64,000 nucleotides of DNA. It comes from Bacteroidota bacterium (lineage in GTDB: Bacteria; Bacteroidota; Bacteroidia; B-17B0; Aurantibacillaceae). Shown here in pieces: positions 8,760-18,191 of this stretch; positions within the stretch are counted from its first letter, which is position 1; each line of letters begins with the position of its first letter. Position numbers and translations under genes: made by a program. The stretch lies in NCBI GenBank assembly GCA_020162035.1, contig JAIUNM010000014.1, forward strand, positions 1 to 64,000, given 5' to 3'. Below the pieces are notes generated by a model, which was not told the DNA's origin, made no database searches, and saw only the letters and a program-made list of their open reading frames with translations.

Positions 8760-10286
8760 ATGAGTTCAGCAGTATTATTTTCGTTTGTAATAGGTTATTT
8801 TGCATTATTACTTTTAGTTGCATGGTTTACCGGAAGAGGCTCAACTAATCATGATTTTTTTATAGGTAATAAAAATAGTAACTGGATGCTTGTTGCATTT
8901 GGCATGATAGGCACAAGTTTAAGTGGTGTAACTTTTGTAAGTGTACCTGGCGGAGTTGGTAGTAGCAATTTTTATTATTTTCAAATCGTAATTGGGTATT
9001 TAATTGGCTATACAGTAATTGCATTAGTACTTTTACCCTTATACTATAAGCTTAATTTAACTTCTATTTATACTTATTTAGAAGAACGTTTTGGAACACA
9101 AGCTCATAAAATTGGTGCATTTTTCTTTATTATATCGCGATTGGTAGGTGCAACAGCAAGGTTATATTTAGTAGTTAGTGTTTTGCAAACATTTATTTTT
9201 GACGATTTAGGTATTCCGTTTTTTATTACTAGTTTGGTTATATTAATTTTAATTTTACTTTACACTTTTGAAGGAGGAGTAAAAACAATAATTTACACCG
9301 ATACTTTACAAACAACAGGTATGTTGTTAGGTTTGGTTGTTTGTATAATTGTTATTTTAAATAATATGAATTTAGATTTTAGTAATGCATTGTCGTTATT
9401 AAACAAAAAAGGTTATTCAAATATATTTAATACAGATTACAAAGCAGGTTCATTTTATTTAAAACATATTATTGGCGGTGCTTTTATTGCTATATCAATG
9501 ACGGGTTTAGACCAAGAAATGATGCAAAAAAATATATCAGTAAAAACGATAAAAGATTCGCAAAAAAACATGTTAACTTTTTCGATAGTATTAGTTGTAG
9601 TTAATTTTTTGTTTTTATTTTTAGGGGGGATTTTATATTTATATGCCGAACAAAATCAAATAAAAGTTGCGCCAGATGATTTATTTCCTACAATAGCATT
9701 AAGTAATACATTTAGCGGGGCAGTTGGAATAATTTTTATAATTGCTTTAATATCAGCCTTATTTCCAAGTGTTGATGGTGCTATAACTTCAATAACATCT
9801 TGTTTTTGTATAGATATTTTAAATTTTAACAAACAAACTATTTCTGATGTAGAAAAAAAGAAAAAAAGATTAAATGTACATTTTACATTTGCATTTATTT
9901 TCTTTTTAATGGTTTTAATTTTTAAAGCTATTAATGATAAGTTGATAATAGATTTTATTTTAAAATTTGCGGGTATAACATATGGTCCGTTATTAGGATT
10001 ATTTTCGTTTGGAATATTAACAAAACGAAACATTAAAAATAAATCAGTATGGTTAATATGTTTAATTGCACCAATATTATCTACATTAATAGATTTATTG
10101 AGCAACCCAACATGGTACGAAAAAAAATTACACATACAATTAAATTTAAACGATGTAAGTAATTCCATTTTTAATGGCTATGTAATTGGGCAAGAATTAA
10201 TATTAATAAATGGAATAATTACCTTTGTTGGCTTATGGCTAATTTCATCAAAAAATAACTCAACTTTAAAAAGTAAATTAGCATAA
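8760..10286 (+). CDS. Sodium:solute symporter (SSS family)
   Basis: This 508-residue integral membrane protein has about 13 hydrophobic segments. It shows SSS-family features (PF00474): 'FFIGNKNSNWMLVAFGMIGTSLSGVTF' spans the TM1-TM2 region with the discontinuous helix, and 'FEGGVKTIIYTDTLQTTGML' is the conserved loop found in NIS/PutP-type transporters. It should import a solute with Na+; the substrate (proline, sialic acid, iodide, biotin and others are known in the family) cannot be inferred. An O-antigen ligase-like gene starts 62 bases downstream on the same strand. A run of six G at about 9624-9629 lies inside the reading frame. A short AT-rich inverted repeat (8713-8734) lies upstream. 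Confidence 0.88.
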   Translation: MSSAVLFSFVIGYFALLLLVAWFTGRGSTNHDFFIGNKNSNWMLVAFGMIGTSLSGVTFVSVPGGVGSSNFYYFQIVIGYLIGYTVIALVLLPLYYKLNLTSIYTYLEERFGTQAHKIGAFFFIISRLVGATARLYLVVSVLQTFIFDDLGIPFFITSLVILILILLYTFEGGVKTIIYTDTLQTTGMLLGLVVCIIVILNNMNLDFSNALSLLNKKGYSNIFNTDYKAGSFYLKHIIGGAFIAISMTGLDQEMMQKNISVKTIKDSQKNMLTFSIVLVVVNFLFLFLGGILYLYAEQNQIKVAPDDLFPTIALSNTFSGAVGIIFIIALISALFPSVDGAITSITSCFCIDILNFNKQTISDVEKKKKRLNVHFTFAFIFFLMVLIFKAINDKLIIDFILKFAGITYGPLLGLFSFGILTKRNIKNKSVWLICLIAPILSTLIDLLSNPTWYEKKLHIQLNLNDVSNSIFNGYVIGQELILINGIITFVGLWLISSKNNSTLKSKLA

Positions 10287-10348
10287 TACAATGCAAAAAA
10301 GTAAGTTTATAAGTACTTTTTCTTAAAAAAACACGTTATTATATATAT

Positions 10349-11917
10349 TTGTTTTCAGCTACAATACATAGATATATTTTTTTATTTGGAACATTTAGTT
10401 TAATGTTTGGTATGATGGTAGGAACTGCAACTGCAAGCATTCCTGAAATTATCTTAATGGCAAACTGGTTAATTGAAGGCAATTTTAAAGAGAAATGGAA
10501 CCAGCTAAAATCGAATAAAGTATTTTGGGCAATTATATGTATTTATTTGTTACACATTATTTCATTGCTTTATTCGCAAAACATAAATTTTGCAATAAAC
10601 GATTTAAAAATAAAGTTACCAATGCTCACTCTTCCAATAGTTTATTTCAGCACAAATGTTTTAACTAAAAAAGAATTTACCTTTTCTCTTATTTGTTTTA
10701 TTGGCGGTACTTTTGCAAATACAATTTGGTGTTATGTTTATAGTTATTTTTTAAATAGTATAGAAAATGTTAGAGATGTATCTAGGTTTATGAGTCATAT
10801 TAGATTGGGTATGTTTATCAATATGGCAATTATTTTTTGTTGGTATTTACAAAATAAAGCTAAACAAATCATTTACAAATTATTTTTTTTAACCCTAATT
10901 GTTTATTTTATTTTATCGTTTATTGGCTTGGGATTAACTGCAGGTATTGGATTTTTTTCAATTATTATGATTCTATTTATTATTAATTTATTTAAAAACA
11001 ATGCTTCTAAAATTAAATTAATAACAAGTTTAATTATTTTAATATTATGTATTCTTTTATCATTAAATTATTTTTTACGTTTTAAAGCAAATTATTTTAT
11101 AGTTAAAAATAATCCTATAAATTATAAATTAGAAAAAACTAAATTAGGTAATGTGTTTTACCACGACAGTACTCATCAAGTAGAAAATGGTTTTGTAGTA
11201 AATATGAACGTAAACCAATTTGAAGTACAAAATTATTGGAATAAAAAGTTTTCAAACGACTCGTTTAATATTAGCCTTCAACACAATTTAACTAAATTTT
11301 ATGTTTTATCAAGATATTTAGCCAGTAAAGGCCTAACAACAGAAGCATCTTCCATTGACAAATTAACGACAAATGATTTTGTAAATATTCAAAAAAATAT
11401 AACAAATGTAAATTACAACAATTGGAATTTTATAGAAAAAAGACTTTACGAGTTAATTTGGGATATAACTGAATTTAAAAATGGTGCAAATATAAATGGT
11501 CATTCATTTAGTTTAAGACTACATTATTGGAGAGTTGCGATAAATTTAATTAAACAAAACTTTTTAATTGGAATTGGAATTGGTGATGTAACAGATAAAA
11601 TTAAAGAAACATATAATAAAACAAATATTTTATTAAATGATGAATGGAAATTAAGACCACATCAACAGTTTTTAACTATAACCGTTGGATTAGGTATAGT
11701 TGGTTTAATTGTATTTATTATTTCTTTGTTTTATCCTTTAATTGTATTAAGAAAACAACTTCATACAATTTATGTTTTATTTTTTATAATTTTAATTTGC
11801 TCATTTTTATTTGAAGATACCCTTGAAACTTTAGCAGGCGTGTGTTATTATGCAGTTTTTAATTCGATATTTTTAAGTTATTATTCTAAAAAAAATAACA
11901 CTCAATTTATTCAATAA
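10349..11917 (+). CDS. O-antigen ligase-like polytopic membrane protein (Wzy_C family)
   Basis: The 522-residue protein has about 11 membrane segments and one large hydrophilic loop (roughly residues 240-400). After the loop comes 'LIGIGIGDV' and then 'LRPHQQFLTITVGLGIVGL', the conserved His-containing block of O-antigen ligases and polymerases (PF04932). Such enzymes transfer undecaprenyl-linked glycans to lipid A core or polymerise repeat units at the periplasmic face. The start is a TTG at 10349; the ATG at 10403 would delete most of the first membrane helix, so I prefer TTG. An intrinsic terminator follows 124 bases after the stop. No other polysaccharide genes are adjacent, so ligase, polymerase or protein O-glycosyltransferase all remain possible. 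Confidence 0.78.
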   Translation: MFSATIHRYIFLFGTFSLMFGMMVGTATASIPEIILMANWLIEGNFKEKWNQLKSNKVFWAIICIYLLHIISLLYSQNINFAINDLKIKLPMLTLPIVYFSTNVLTKKEFTFSLICFIGGTFANTIWCYVYSYFLNSIENVRDVSRFMSHIRLGMFINMAIIFCWYLQNKAKQIIYKLFFLTLIVYFILSFIGLGLTAGIGFFSIIMILFIINLFKNNASKIKLITSLIILILCILLSLNYFLRFKANYFIVKNNPINYKLEKTKLGNVFYHDSTHQVENGFVVNMNVNQFEVQNYWNKKFSNDSFNISLQHNLTKFYVLSRYLASKGLTTEASSIDKLTTNDFVNIQKNITNVNYNNWNFIEKRLYELIWDITEFKNGANINGHSFSLRLHYWRVAINLIKQNFLIGIGIGDVTDKIKETYNKTNILLNDEWKLRPHQQFLTITVGLGIVGLIVFIISLFYPLIVLRKQLHTIYVLFFIILICSFLFEDTLETLAGVCYYAVFNSIFLSYYSKKNNTQFIQ

Positions 11918-12040
11918 CCCTTTGTTACCACTTGCAATGCAGAAAAATTAAGATAAATAACGAATTTACACAAACTTTTATAGTATTAACATTCAATTAG
12001 AATTAGCTATTTATTAATTTATAAAAATAAATAAATAAAT

Positions 12041-12063
12041 AAACTGCCCTAAAGCAGTTTTTT
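12041..12063. terminator. Bidirectional intrinsic terminator
   Basis: A 7-bp stem AAACTGC (12041-12047) pairs with GCAGTTT (12054-12060) across a 6-base loop. It runs into T6 on the plus strand and a TTTATTTATTTA tract on the minus strand. It sits between the converging O-antigen ligase-like gene (+) and the RCC1 gene (-), and can serve both. The rest of the 11918-12088 gap is AT-rich, with a short ATAA tandem repeat at about 12025-12043. Confidence 0.75.
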
Positions 12064-12088
12064 AAAAATTAATTTTAAGTAGTATAAG

Positions 12089-13528
12089 TTATTGTTTTAT
12101 TATTTTATGACTGAATTTACTTCCATTGCCCGATATATTCAATATATATAAACCATTAGATAAATTGCTTAAATCTAAATTTAAAACATTGTCTTTTTCT
12201 ATAACTATAGAATTGAAATTAAATTGTTGCCCAATTGAATTATATATTGTAACAGTATAATCTTTTAAATTATTGTTTTTAAAATTTAAAAATAAATTCC
12301 CAGTTGTTGGATTAGGGCTTACATTAAAATCTACAATTTGTAAATTATTTTTAAATATAGAAACGCTTGATGGTTGTTGTAAAACACTACACATAACCGT
12401 TGATTGAGAAGCAACATTATGTTGATTTACCGTTCCATCTCCCAGTTGACCACTAGCATTTCTTCCAGTTCCCCACAAAGACCCATCAGCTTTATAAAAT
12501 AAAGAAAAATTAGTGCCTGCTGCTATACCAATAGGCGAATTAAAACTTAACATTTGCACAGGTACATTTGAATTATTTAATGTATTATCTCCTAAATTAC
12601 CGTAAGTATTTCTGCCCCACGACCAAACAGTTCCGTCACTTTTAAGTGCATGGCAATGAAATGCGCCAGTTGCAACAACAGCAGAAGATATGCCGCTTAA
12701 ACCCGAAACTTGAACAGGAACGTTTGAATCTGTATTATTTCCGTTACCTAATTGACCATATAAATTTTGACCCCATGCCCAAACGGTTCCATCATTTTTT
12801 ACAGCTAACGAAAAAAATCTTCCTGCAGCAACAGCCACAACATTAGTTAATCCACTAACTTGAACCGGAGTAGTTCTATCAGTGCCTGTTGTACCATCAC
12901 CAATTTGGCCATTTACATTATCACCCCAAGCCCAAACTGTTCCATCATTTTTAAGTGCAAGATTATGATAACTACCAGCAGAAATTTTTATAATGCCAGT
13001 TAATCCTGAAACTTGTGTAGGAATAGTTTTATCAATAATTGTACCATCGCCAACTTGTCCATCTGCATTCCAACCCCAACACCAAACTGTTCCATCACTT
13101 TTTAAAGCTAATGAATGCCAACCTCCTGCTGAAATTGAAATTGCATTAGTTAATATTAAAGCTTGCACAGGCGAAGTTACATATGTGCCAGTTGTTGAGG
13201 CGTTGCCTAAAGCACCATACAAATTACTACCCCAACACCAAACTGTTCCATTTGATTTAAGAGCCATTGAATGTGCCTCAAGCTGATCCCCTCCAGCTGA
13301 AACAGCTTTGATTCCGGATAAACCTGTAACAGTAGTTGGTGTACTTTGATCGGTTGTGTTACCATTACCAATTTGCCCTGTAGCATTTTCTCCAAATGCT
13401 TTTACGGTACTATCATTACATATTCCAAGAGAATGCCAACCTCCACATGCAATACTTTGGGCATTTATACATTGTACACCAACAATAAATGATGTACTTA
13501 AAATTAAAGTTTTATAATTTTTTTTCAT
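12089..13528 (-). CDS. Secreted RCC1-repeat beta-propeller with T9SS sorting domain
   Basis: The 479-residue protein has a signal peptide ending near 'VQCINAQS' and seven or so RCC1-type repeats of about 50 residues. Each carries the pattern A-G-x-x-H/F-S-L-A-x-K-x-D-G-T-V-W-x-W-G-x-N-x-x-G-Q-x-G-D/N-G. Together they should close into a propeller. The C-terminus (from 'VSPNPTTGNLFLNF' to 'FSHKIIKQ') is a T9SS type A sorting domain, so the propeller is expected outside the cell. The gene starts 19 bases after the stop of the TonB-dependent receptor gene on the same strand, so the two are probably co-transcribed. RCC1-like propellers bind proteins or ligands; the partner is unknown, but the operon suggests a surface role alongside the receptor. 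Confidence 0.85.
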   Translation of the reverse strand: MKKNYKTLILSTSFIVGVQCINAQSIACGGWHSLGICNDSTVKAFGENATGQIGNGNTTDQSTPTTVTGLSGIKAVSAGGDQLEAHSMALKSNGTVWCWGSNLYGALGNASTTGTYVTSPVQALILTNAISISAGGWHSLALKSDGTVWCWGWNADGQVGDGTIIDKTIPTQVSGLTGIIKISAGSYHNLALKNDGTVWAWGDNVNGQIGDGTTGTDRTTPVQVSGLTNVVAVAAGRFFSLAVKNDGTVWAWGQNLYGQLGNGNNTDSNVPVQVSGLSGISSAVVATGAFHCHALKSDGTVWSWGRNTYGNLGDNTLNNSNVPVQMLSFNSPIGIAAGTNFSLFYKADGSLWGTGRNASGQLGDGTVNQHNVASQSTVMCSVLQQPSSVSIFKNNLQIVDFNVSPNPTTGNLFLNFKNNNLKDYTVTIYNSIGQQFNFNSIVIEKDNVLNLDLSNLSNGLYILNISGNGSKFSHKIIKQ

Positions 13529-13547
13529 TTTTAAGTTTTATTAATTA

Positions 13548-15980
13548 TTAAAATTTTGCTTTTAAAGAAACTATAAAGTTTCTTCCGGGTGCATTAATAC
13601 CCGATGAGTAAGGCCGATATAAAATATCCGTTATATTTTCTACCCCAGACATTACAACAACGTATTGATTTAAATAAAATGCAGTTTTAAAATTTAATGT
13701 GTACCAACTTGCAGAGTAATTTTGTCCTTTAGGGTCTTTGCTATAATTTTTAGCGTAAGAAGTATTTACTCTTTCTGTTAATGCTAAATCTTCAAAATCC
13801 ATTTTATCATTATATACACAATAAAAATCTAATTTTATTTTTTTATGTTGATAGGTTAAATGAGAACTACCAAATGCAGGTGCAGCATGTCTTAATGGGT
13901 AATACACTAAACTATCCGTTGTTTGTTCTTTACCATGTTGCCATGAATAGGCAATTTTTAATCCAAACCCTTTCCAATTTAAATCTAATCCGCATTGAAT
14001 TCCGTAAACAAAAGCATTTGCCACATTTTGTACTGCTTGTATATTACTTTTATTACCTTGATACCTAATTGTAGATTGGCCATTAAAAATAAAATCTTTT
14101 CTTTCCATTGCATCAACAATTTTTGTGTAATATCCTGTTACATCTATTTTTAATAAATCGTTAAATGATTTAACCATTCCAATTTCTGCATTATAAGAGC
14201 GCTCAGGTTTTAAATTAGGATTAGGTACAACTAAGTATCCTGGAGTTGATTCAAATACTTTTCCCATATCATCTATATTAGGAGCTCTAAAACCTGTTGC
14301 AAAATTTAAGTAGATTTGCCACGAAGAAATTGGTGTAAAAACAAAACCAATACTTCCATTTAAAGTTTTATTTTTCATTACTGTTGATTTAATTGGAAAA
14401 GGAAAAATTATTGTATCAAACGTAGCGTTGATTTGATATGCACTAAACCTTGCACCTGTATTTACAATTATTTTTTTGGTTAATTTATATTTAATACTTG
14501 CATAATAACCATGCATAAACCAAGTTGAACCATTAGGATATCTGGTAACTGTAGAATCAAAGGATTGATTAATTACACTGTTTAATGAAGCAGAAGAACC
14601 GACTTTATTATGTACAAACTCTAATCCATAAATTAAATTTAATTTATCATTAATTTTTTTATCGAAATCAATATTTGATGATAATGCTCTAACTGTTTCT
14701 CTTTGAGATCTCAATTCTCTAACCATAAATTCTCGGTCAAATCTACTCTCTTCAAAATTTTGTAAAGCGTTAGTTATCTTTAATCTATCAAAAAACAAAT
14801 TAGATTTTGTAATATTAATACCAAAATTATTCATTTTCCATATTTGAGGACCATAATACCACTCTGCCCATCTTAATTTATTTTTGTATGGACCTTGAGT
14901 TTGCATAACATACAATCTATCATATCTATTATATGGCGAAGTTTCAGAGTAATGAAAACCATAATCAAACTCGATAAAATTATTTGGTTTAAATTTTACT
15001 TTTTGCATAAAATTTTGTTGGTTGTATTTAGAACCAATTTGCAAAGTAGAATCTTTATTAGAAACCATATAGTCTTTATTATCTATAGTTTGCACATAAT
15101 TTGTTCTATAAAAATAATTATCGCCACCAACAGAACCACCTCTTAAATCTCCGTAATCTGATTTTGTATAACTGGTAACAAACGCCCATTTTTTTAAGCC
15201 AATTGAGAAATTAAGATGGCGGGTGTTTTCAGAATTAGCTGTAGAGGTTCGCATTAAAGCATTTCCGCTAACTAAAATTTTTGTAAGCGAATCTGAATAC
15301 TTAGGCTCAAGAGTTGTAAAATTCATTACTCCACCAATTGCATCGCTACCATACATTACAGCTCCTGGGCCAAATAAAAGTTCGGCACCTTCTAAAGCAT
15401 TTGCATCTAAAGAAATAATTTGTTGTAAATTACCTGCTCTAAAAATTGCGTTATTCATTCTTACACCATCAACAACAAGCAATACACGGTTGGTTGCCAT
15501 ACCCCTAATCATTGGCGAGCCTCCACCAAGTTGACTTTTTTGTATAAAAGCATATCCACCAGTTCCAATTAAATCTGCTGCAGTTTGTGGATTTTGAAAA
15601 GCCACTTCCTTCATATTTAATTTTTGAATTCGGTTAGGTGTTTCAATTTTATCTTCTTTAATTTTACTTGCTGAAACAATTATTTCTGACAATGAAATAT
15701 TTACTTCTTCTAACTCGGCAACATATTTATTTTTAGCTAAATCATTAATTGTAATTTTTAATGGTTTATATGTAGAAAGTAAAATTATAAGAGAATCATT
15801 TTCAATTAAATTATCAATTGAAACACGACCTTTATAATTTGTTGTAAAGTTTTTATGTGTTGAAGATATAATTGTAACACCTACAAGAGGTTCGCGAGTA
15901 AATTTATCTACAACAGTTATAGTTTGACTTTTTAAACAATAAAAAACTATTGTAAAAAGTACAAATAATACATTTTTCAT
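13548..15980 (-). CDS. TonB-dependent outer-membrane receptor
   Basis: The 810-residue protein has a signal peptide, a carboxypeptidase-regulatory-like beta-sandwich (about residues 20-90), a plug domain with 'GGGSPMIRGMATNRVLLVVDGVRMNNA', and a 22-strand barrel ending in an aromatic-terminated strand ('NFIVSLKAKF'). It should import a ligand across the outer membrane with TonB-ExbBD energy. 'GFRAPNIDDMGKVFES' and 'NPNLKPERSYNAEIG' are typical of the siderophore/haem/metal receptor branch rather than SusC. No SusD partner is present. The upstream small membrane protein (100 bases away) and the downstream RCC1 protein (19 bases) are on the same strand. The ligand is unknown. Confidence 0.92.
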   Translation of the reverse strand: MKNVLFVLFTIVFYCLKSQTITVVDKFTREPLVGVTIISSTHKNFTTNYKGRVSIDNLIENDSLIILLSTYKPLKITINDLAKNKYVAELEEVNISLSEIIVSASKIKEDKIETPNRIQKLNMKEVAFQNPQTAADLIGTGGYAFIQKSQLGGGSPMIRGMATNRVLLVVDGVRMNNAIFRAGNLQQIISLDANALEGAELLFGPGAVMYGSDAIGGVMNFTTLEPKYSDSLTKILVSGNALMRTSTANSENTRHLNFSIGLKKWAFVTSYTKSDYGDLRGGSVGGDNYFYRTNYVQTIDNKDYMVSNKDSTLQIGSKYNQQNFMQKVKFKPNNFIEFDYGFHYSETSPYNRYDRLYVMQTQGPYKNKLRWAEWYYGPQIWKMNNFGINITKSNLFFDRLKITNALQNFEESRFDREFMVRELRSQRETVRALSSNIDFDKKINDKLNLIYGLEFVHNKVGSSASLNSVINQSFDSTVTRYPNGSTWFMHGYYASIKYKLTKKIIVNTGARFSAYQINATFDTIIFPFPIKSTVMKNKTLNGSIGFVFTPISSWQIYLNFATGFRAPNIDDMGKVFESTPGYLVVPNPNLKPERSYNAEIGMVKSFNDLLKIDVTGYYTKIVDAMERKDFIFNGQSTIRYQGNKSNIQAVQNVANAFVYGIQCGLDLNWKGFGLKIAYSWQHGKEQTTDSLVYYPLRHAAPAFGSSHLTYQHKKIKLDFYCVYNDKMDFEDLALTERVNTSYAKNYSKDPKGQNYSASWYTLNFKTAFYLNQYVVVMSGVENITDILYRPYSSGINAPGRNFIVSLKAKF

Positions 15981-16080
15981 TAAATATAATAAGCAATAAA
16001 TTAAAGTAATACGATTGGGATAAATTGTGTTTAAATTTAAAACCCAAATGTTTATTTAATACAATTTAATGTATCTAGTG

Positions 16081-16608
16081 TTAAAAACTACAACAAGGTG
16101 GTTTAATTAATAAGTTCTCAAACTCGAACCCAAATTTGAAAATATAATTAAATGAAGTTTGAATATCTTTAAAATGATTTTTTAAAATTAATATCAAATT
16201 ATTTTCGATTGCGTTTAAACTATAAATTAACAAAAAACAATTTACCAATTGCTTATTTAATTTTTCTGAAATAAAGTATTTATAAAACATTAAATTTTCT
16301 TCATCATCTTCTATTACAAATACCTGAAATGAATTTTGATTTTTTTTTATTTCAACAACTTCGTGATATTTTCCATTTATAACAATTTCCTTATTGTTTT
16401 CTTTCCACTCAATACCATCACTATCTACAAAGATAGACTGGCTTGGAATTGAAATTACCTTTAATTGCTTTTTGTTATGAATAAGTGTACTATATCGAAA
16501 ACTTTTTTTATGAAGTTTAATTGTAAACTGAAGCATTGAAAACCTTGCTGTTACAAATACTATAGATAGTATTAAAAACAAAAAAACTATTCTTAAAAAA
16601 ACACTCAC
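16081..16608 (-). CDS. Small membrane-anchored protein upstream of a TonB-dependent receptor, unknown function
   Basis: The 175-residue protein has an N-terminal hydrophobic segment (residues 2-24), a predicted beta-rich soluble part ('IEWKENNKEIVINGKYHEVV', about residues 68-87) and a C-terminus ending 'PPCCSF'. The start must be the GTG at 16608, because an in-frame TAA lies only 6 bases upstream. Similar short proteins with a 'W...KEF..NG..YDVV'-like core and a Cys-rich tail are, as far as I recall, often found beside TonB-dependent receptors in this phylum. That makes a receptor-associated or metal-related role a reasonable guess, not a demonstrated one. The Cys pair at the end is a candidate metal ligand. 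A TATCTTTA element (16613-16620) would start transcription almost at the GTG. Confidence 0.55.
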   Translation of the reverse strand: MSVFLRIVFLFLILSIVFVTARFSMLQFTIKLHKKSFRYSTLIHNKKQLKVISIPSQSIFVDSDGIEWKENNKEIVINGKYHEVVEIKKNQNSFQVFVIEDDEENLMFYKYFISEKLNKQLVNCFLLIYSLNAIENNLILILKNHFKDIQTSFNYIFKFGFEFENLLIKPPCCSF

Positions 16609-16612
16609 TATT

Positions 16613-16620
16613 TAAAGATA
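16613..16620 (-). promoter_or_regulatory. Possible -7 element of the small-protein/receptor operon
   Basis: On the minus strand the sequence reads TATCTTTA, one base off the Bacteroidota -7 consensus TAnnTTTG. It lies 5 bases before the GTG start at 16608, which would give a leaderless or near-leaderless mRNA. I see no clear -33 TTG at the right distance. Confidence 0.35.
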
Positions 16621-16672
16621 ATATTTTTTATTAAATAAGCTTACAAAGTTTTATTTAATGCATCAAAGTAAG

Positions 16673-18049
16673 CTAATTTACATTCATTTTAGCAACAGCC
16701 TGTATTACATCATGCTTTGTAATAATATGACAATTTCCGCCTAAATCTCGCATTAATACTGCATTGTTATCTTTAGTAATTAACTTACTTACCTCTTCAA
16801 TTGTTGCATTTTCTCCAACAACAGGAAATGCAGGTTGCATTACACTACTTATAGTTTGATTTTTAATGTCGTTATTAGTTATTAGTTTATTAAATAAAAA
16901 ACTATCATTTAAACTTCCTACATAATCTAACCCTTTAGTTACAGGTATTTGCGAAATGTTATATTTACTTAATAAATCTAAAGCGTCAGCAACTTTTGCA
17001 TCGGCATCAATAGTTAATAATTTTTGATTTTTATGATTAGCAATTAAATCAACTGCTTTTGGTTTAGTAATTTCTAAAAAATTACGATCGCGCATCCAAT
17101 CATCATTAAACATTTTACCTAAGTAACGTGTGCCATGGTCGTGAAATATTATTACAACAACATCATCTTTTTTATACATGTGTTTCATTTGTAACAATCC
17201 AGCTAAAGCACTACCTGCGCTATTTCCTACAAATATTCCTTCTTCTTTAGGAATTCTTCGTGTCATAATTGCTGCATCTTTATCTGTTACTTTTTCAAAA
17301 TGATCAATAATGTTAAAGTCAACGTTTTGCGGTAAAAAATCTTCACCAATTCCTTCTGTTATGTATGGATAAATTTCATTTTTATCAAAAATTCCAGTTT
17401 CTTTATATTTTTTAAATACAGATCCATAGGTATCAATTCCTAAAATTTTAACATTAGGATTTTTTTCTTTTAAATATTTACCTGTACCACAAATTGTTCC
17501 TCCTGTACCTACACCAACTACTAAATGTGTTACTTTACCATCTGTTTGTTCCCAAATTTCGGGTCCGGTTTGTTCGTAATGAGCTGTTGAATTACTAGGA
17601 TTATCGTATTGATTTGGTTTCCAAGCATTAGGTATTTCACTTACTAAACGTGAAGAAACTGAATAATACGAACGTGGGTCTTCAGGTTCAACATCGGTAG
17701 GGCAAACAATAACATCTGCACCAAATGCTCTAAGCGCATCTACTTTTTCTTTAGATTGTTTATCTGTAGTTGTAAAAATACATTTGTATCCTTTAATAAC
17801 TGCTCCAATTGCCAAACCCATACCTGTATTACCACTTGTTCCTTCAATAATTGTGCCTCCTGGCTTTAGTCTTCCATCTTTTTCAGCATCTTCAATCATT
17901 TTAATTGCCATTCTATCTTTTATAGAATTTCCTGGATTTACTGTTTCAATTTTTGCATAAACTGTGCAAGGCAAATCTTTTACAATTTTGTTTAGCTTAA
18001 CTAATGGTGTGTTACCAATTGTTTCTAAAATATTATTATAAACTTTCAT
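16673..18049 (-). CDS. Cystathionine beta-synthase-type PLP enzyme with CBS pair
   Basis: The 458-residue enzyme has a fold-type II PLP domain (residues 1-320) followed by two CBS modules (about 335-455). The Schiff-base lysine is Lys44 in 'GNSIKDRMAIK'. The phosphate-binding loop 'GTSGNTG' follows near residue 70, and 'GVGTGGTICGTGKYL' is conserved. It should condense serine (or O-acetylserine) with homocysteine or sulfide in transsulfuration or cysteine synthesis. The eukaryotic N-terminal haem domain is absent, as usual in bacteria. The CBS pair suggests allosteric control by an adenosyl compound. A 27-bp imperfect palindrome lies 68-94 bases upstream. Cysteine synthase is the alternative name; the CBS pair favours cystathionine beta-synthase. 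Confidence 0.9.
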   Translation of the reverse strand: MKVYNNILETIGNTPLVKLNKIVKDLPCTVYAKIETVNPGNSIKDRMAIKMIEDAEKDGRLKPGGTIIEGTSGNTGMGLAIGAVIKGYKCIFTTTDKQSKEKVDALRAFGADVIVCPTDVEPEDPRSYYSVSSRLVSEIPNAWKPNQYDNPSNSTAHYEQTGPEIWEQTDGKVTHLVVGVGTGGTICGTGKYLKEKNPNVKILGIDTYGSVFKKYKETGIFDKNEIYPYITEGIGEDFLPQNVDFNIIDHFEKVTDKDAAIMTRRIPKEEGIFVGNSAGSALAGLLQMKHMYKKDDVVVIIFHDHGTRYLGKMFNDDWMRDRNFLEITKPKAVDLIANHKNQKLLTIDADAKVADALDLLSKYNISQIPVTKGLDYVGSLNDSFLFNKLITNNDIKNQTISSVMQPAFPVVGENATIEEVSKLITKDNNAVLMRDLGGNCHIITKHDVIQAVAKMNVN

Positions 18050-18116
18050 ATGTAAATTAAATTAAATTTTATTTAAACAAATTTTTAATTGATAAATTTA
18101 TTATCGTTAGTAATAT

Positions 18117-18143
18117 CTCAATTGTTAAATTACAACATTTGAG
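18117..18143. promoter_or_regulatory. Imperfect palindrome upstream of the cystathionine beta-synthase gene
   Basis: CTCAA-n-TGTT at the left and AACA-n-TTGAG at the right are symmetric about 18130; 10 of 13 base pairs match. It lies in the 142-base gap between yidC and the PLP-enzyme start and could be an operator. No regulator can be assigned from this window. Confidence 0.35.
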
Positions 18144-18191
18144 TTAAATACTTCTATTTTTTTATTAATGAATTATGAATATAAAAACGTA

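Noticed and set aside
9656..10168. 170-codon open frame on the minus strand
   Set aside because: It lies wholly inside the symporter gene, has no plausible start signal and its product is low-complexity; it is a shadow of an AT-rich membrane-protein gene.
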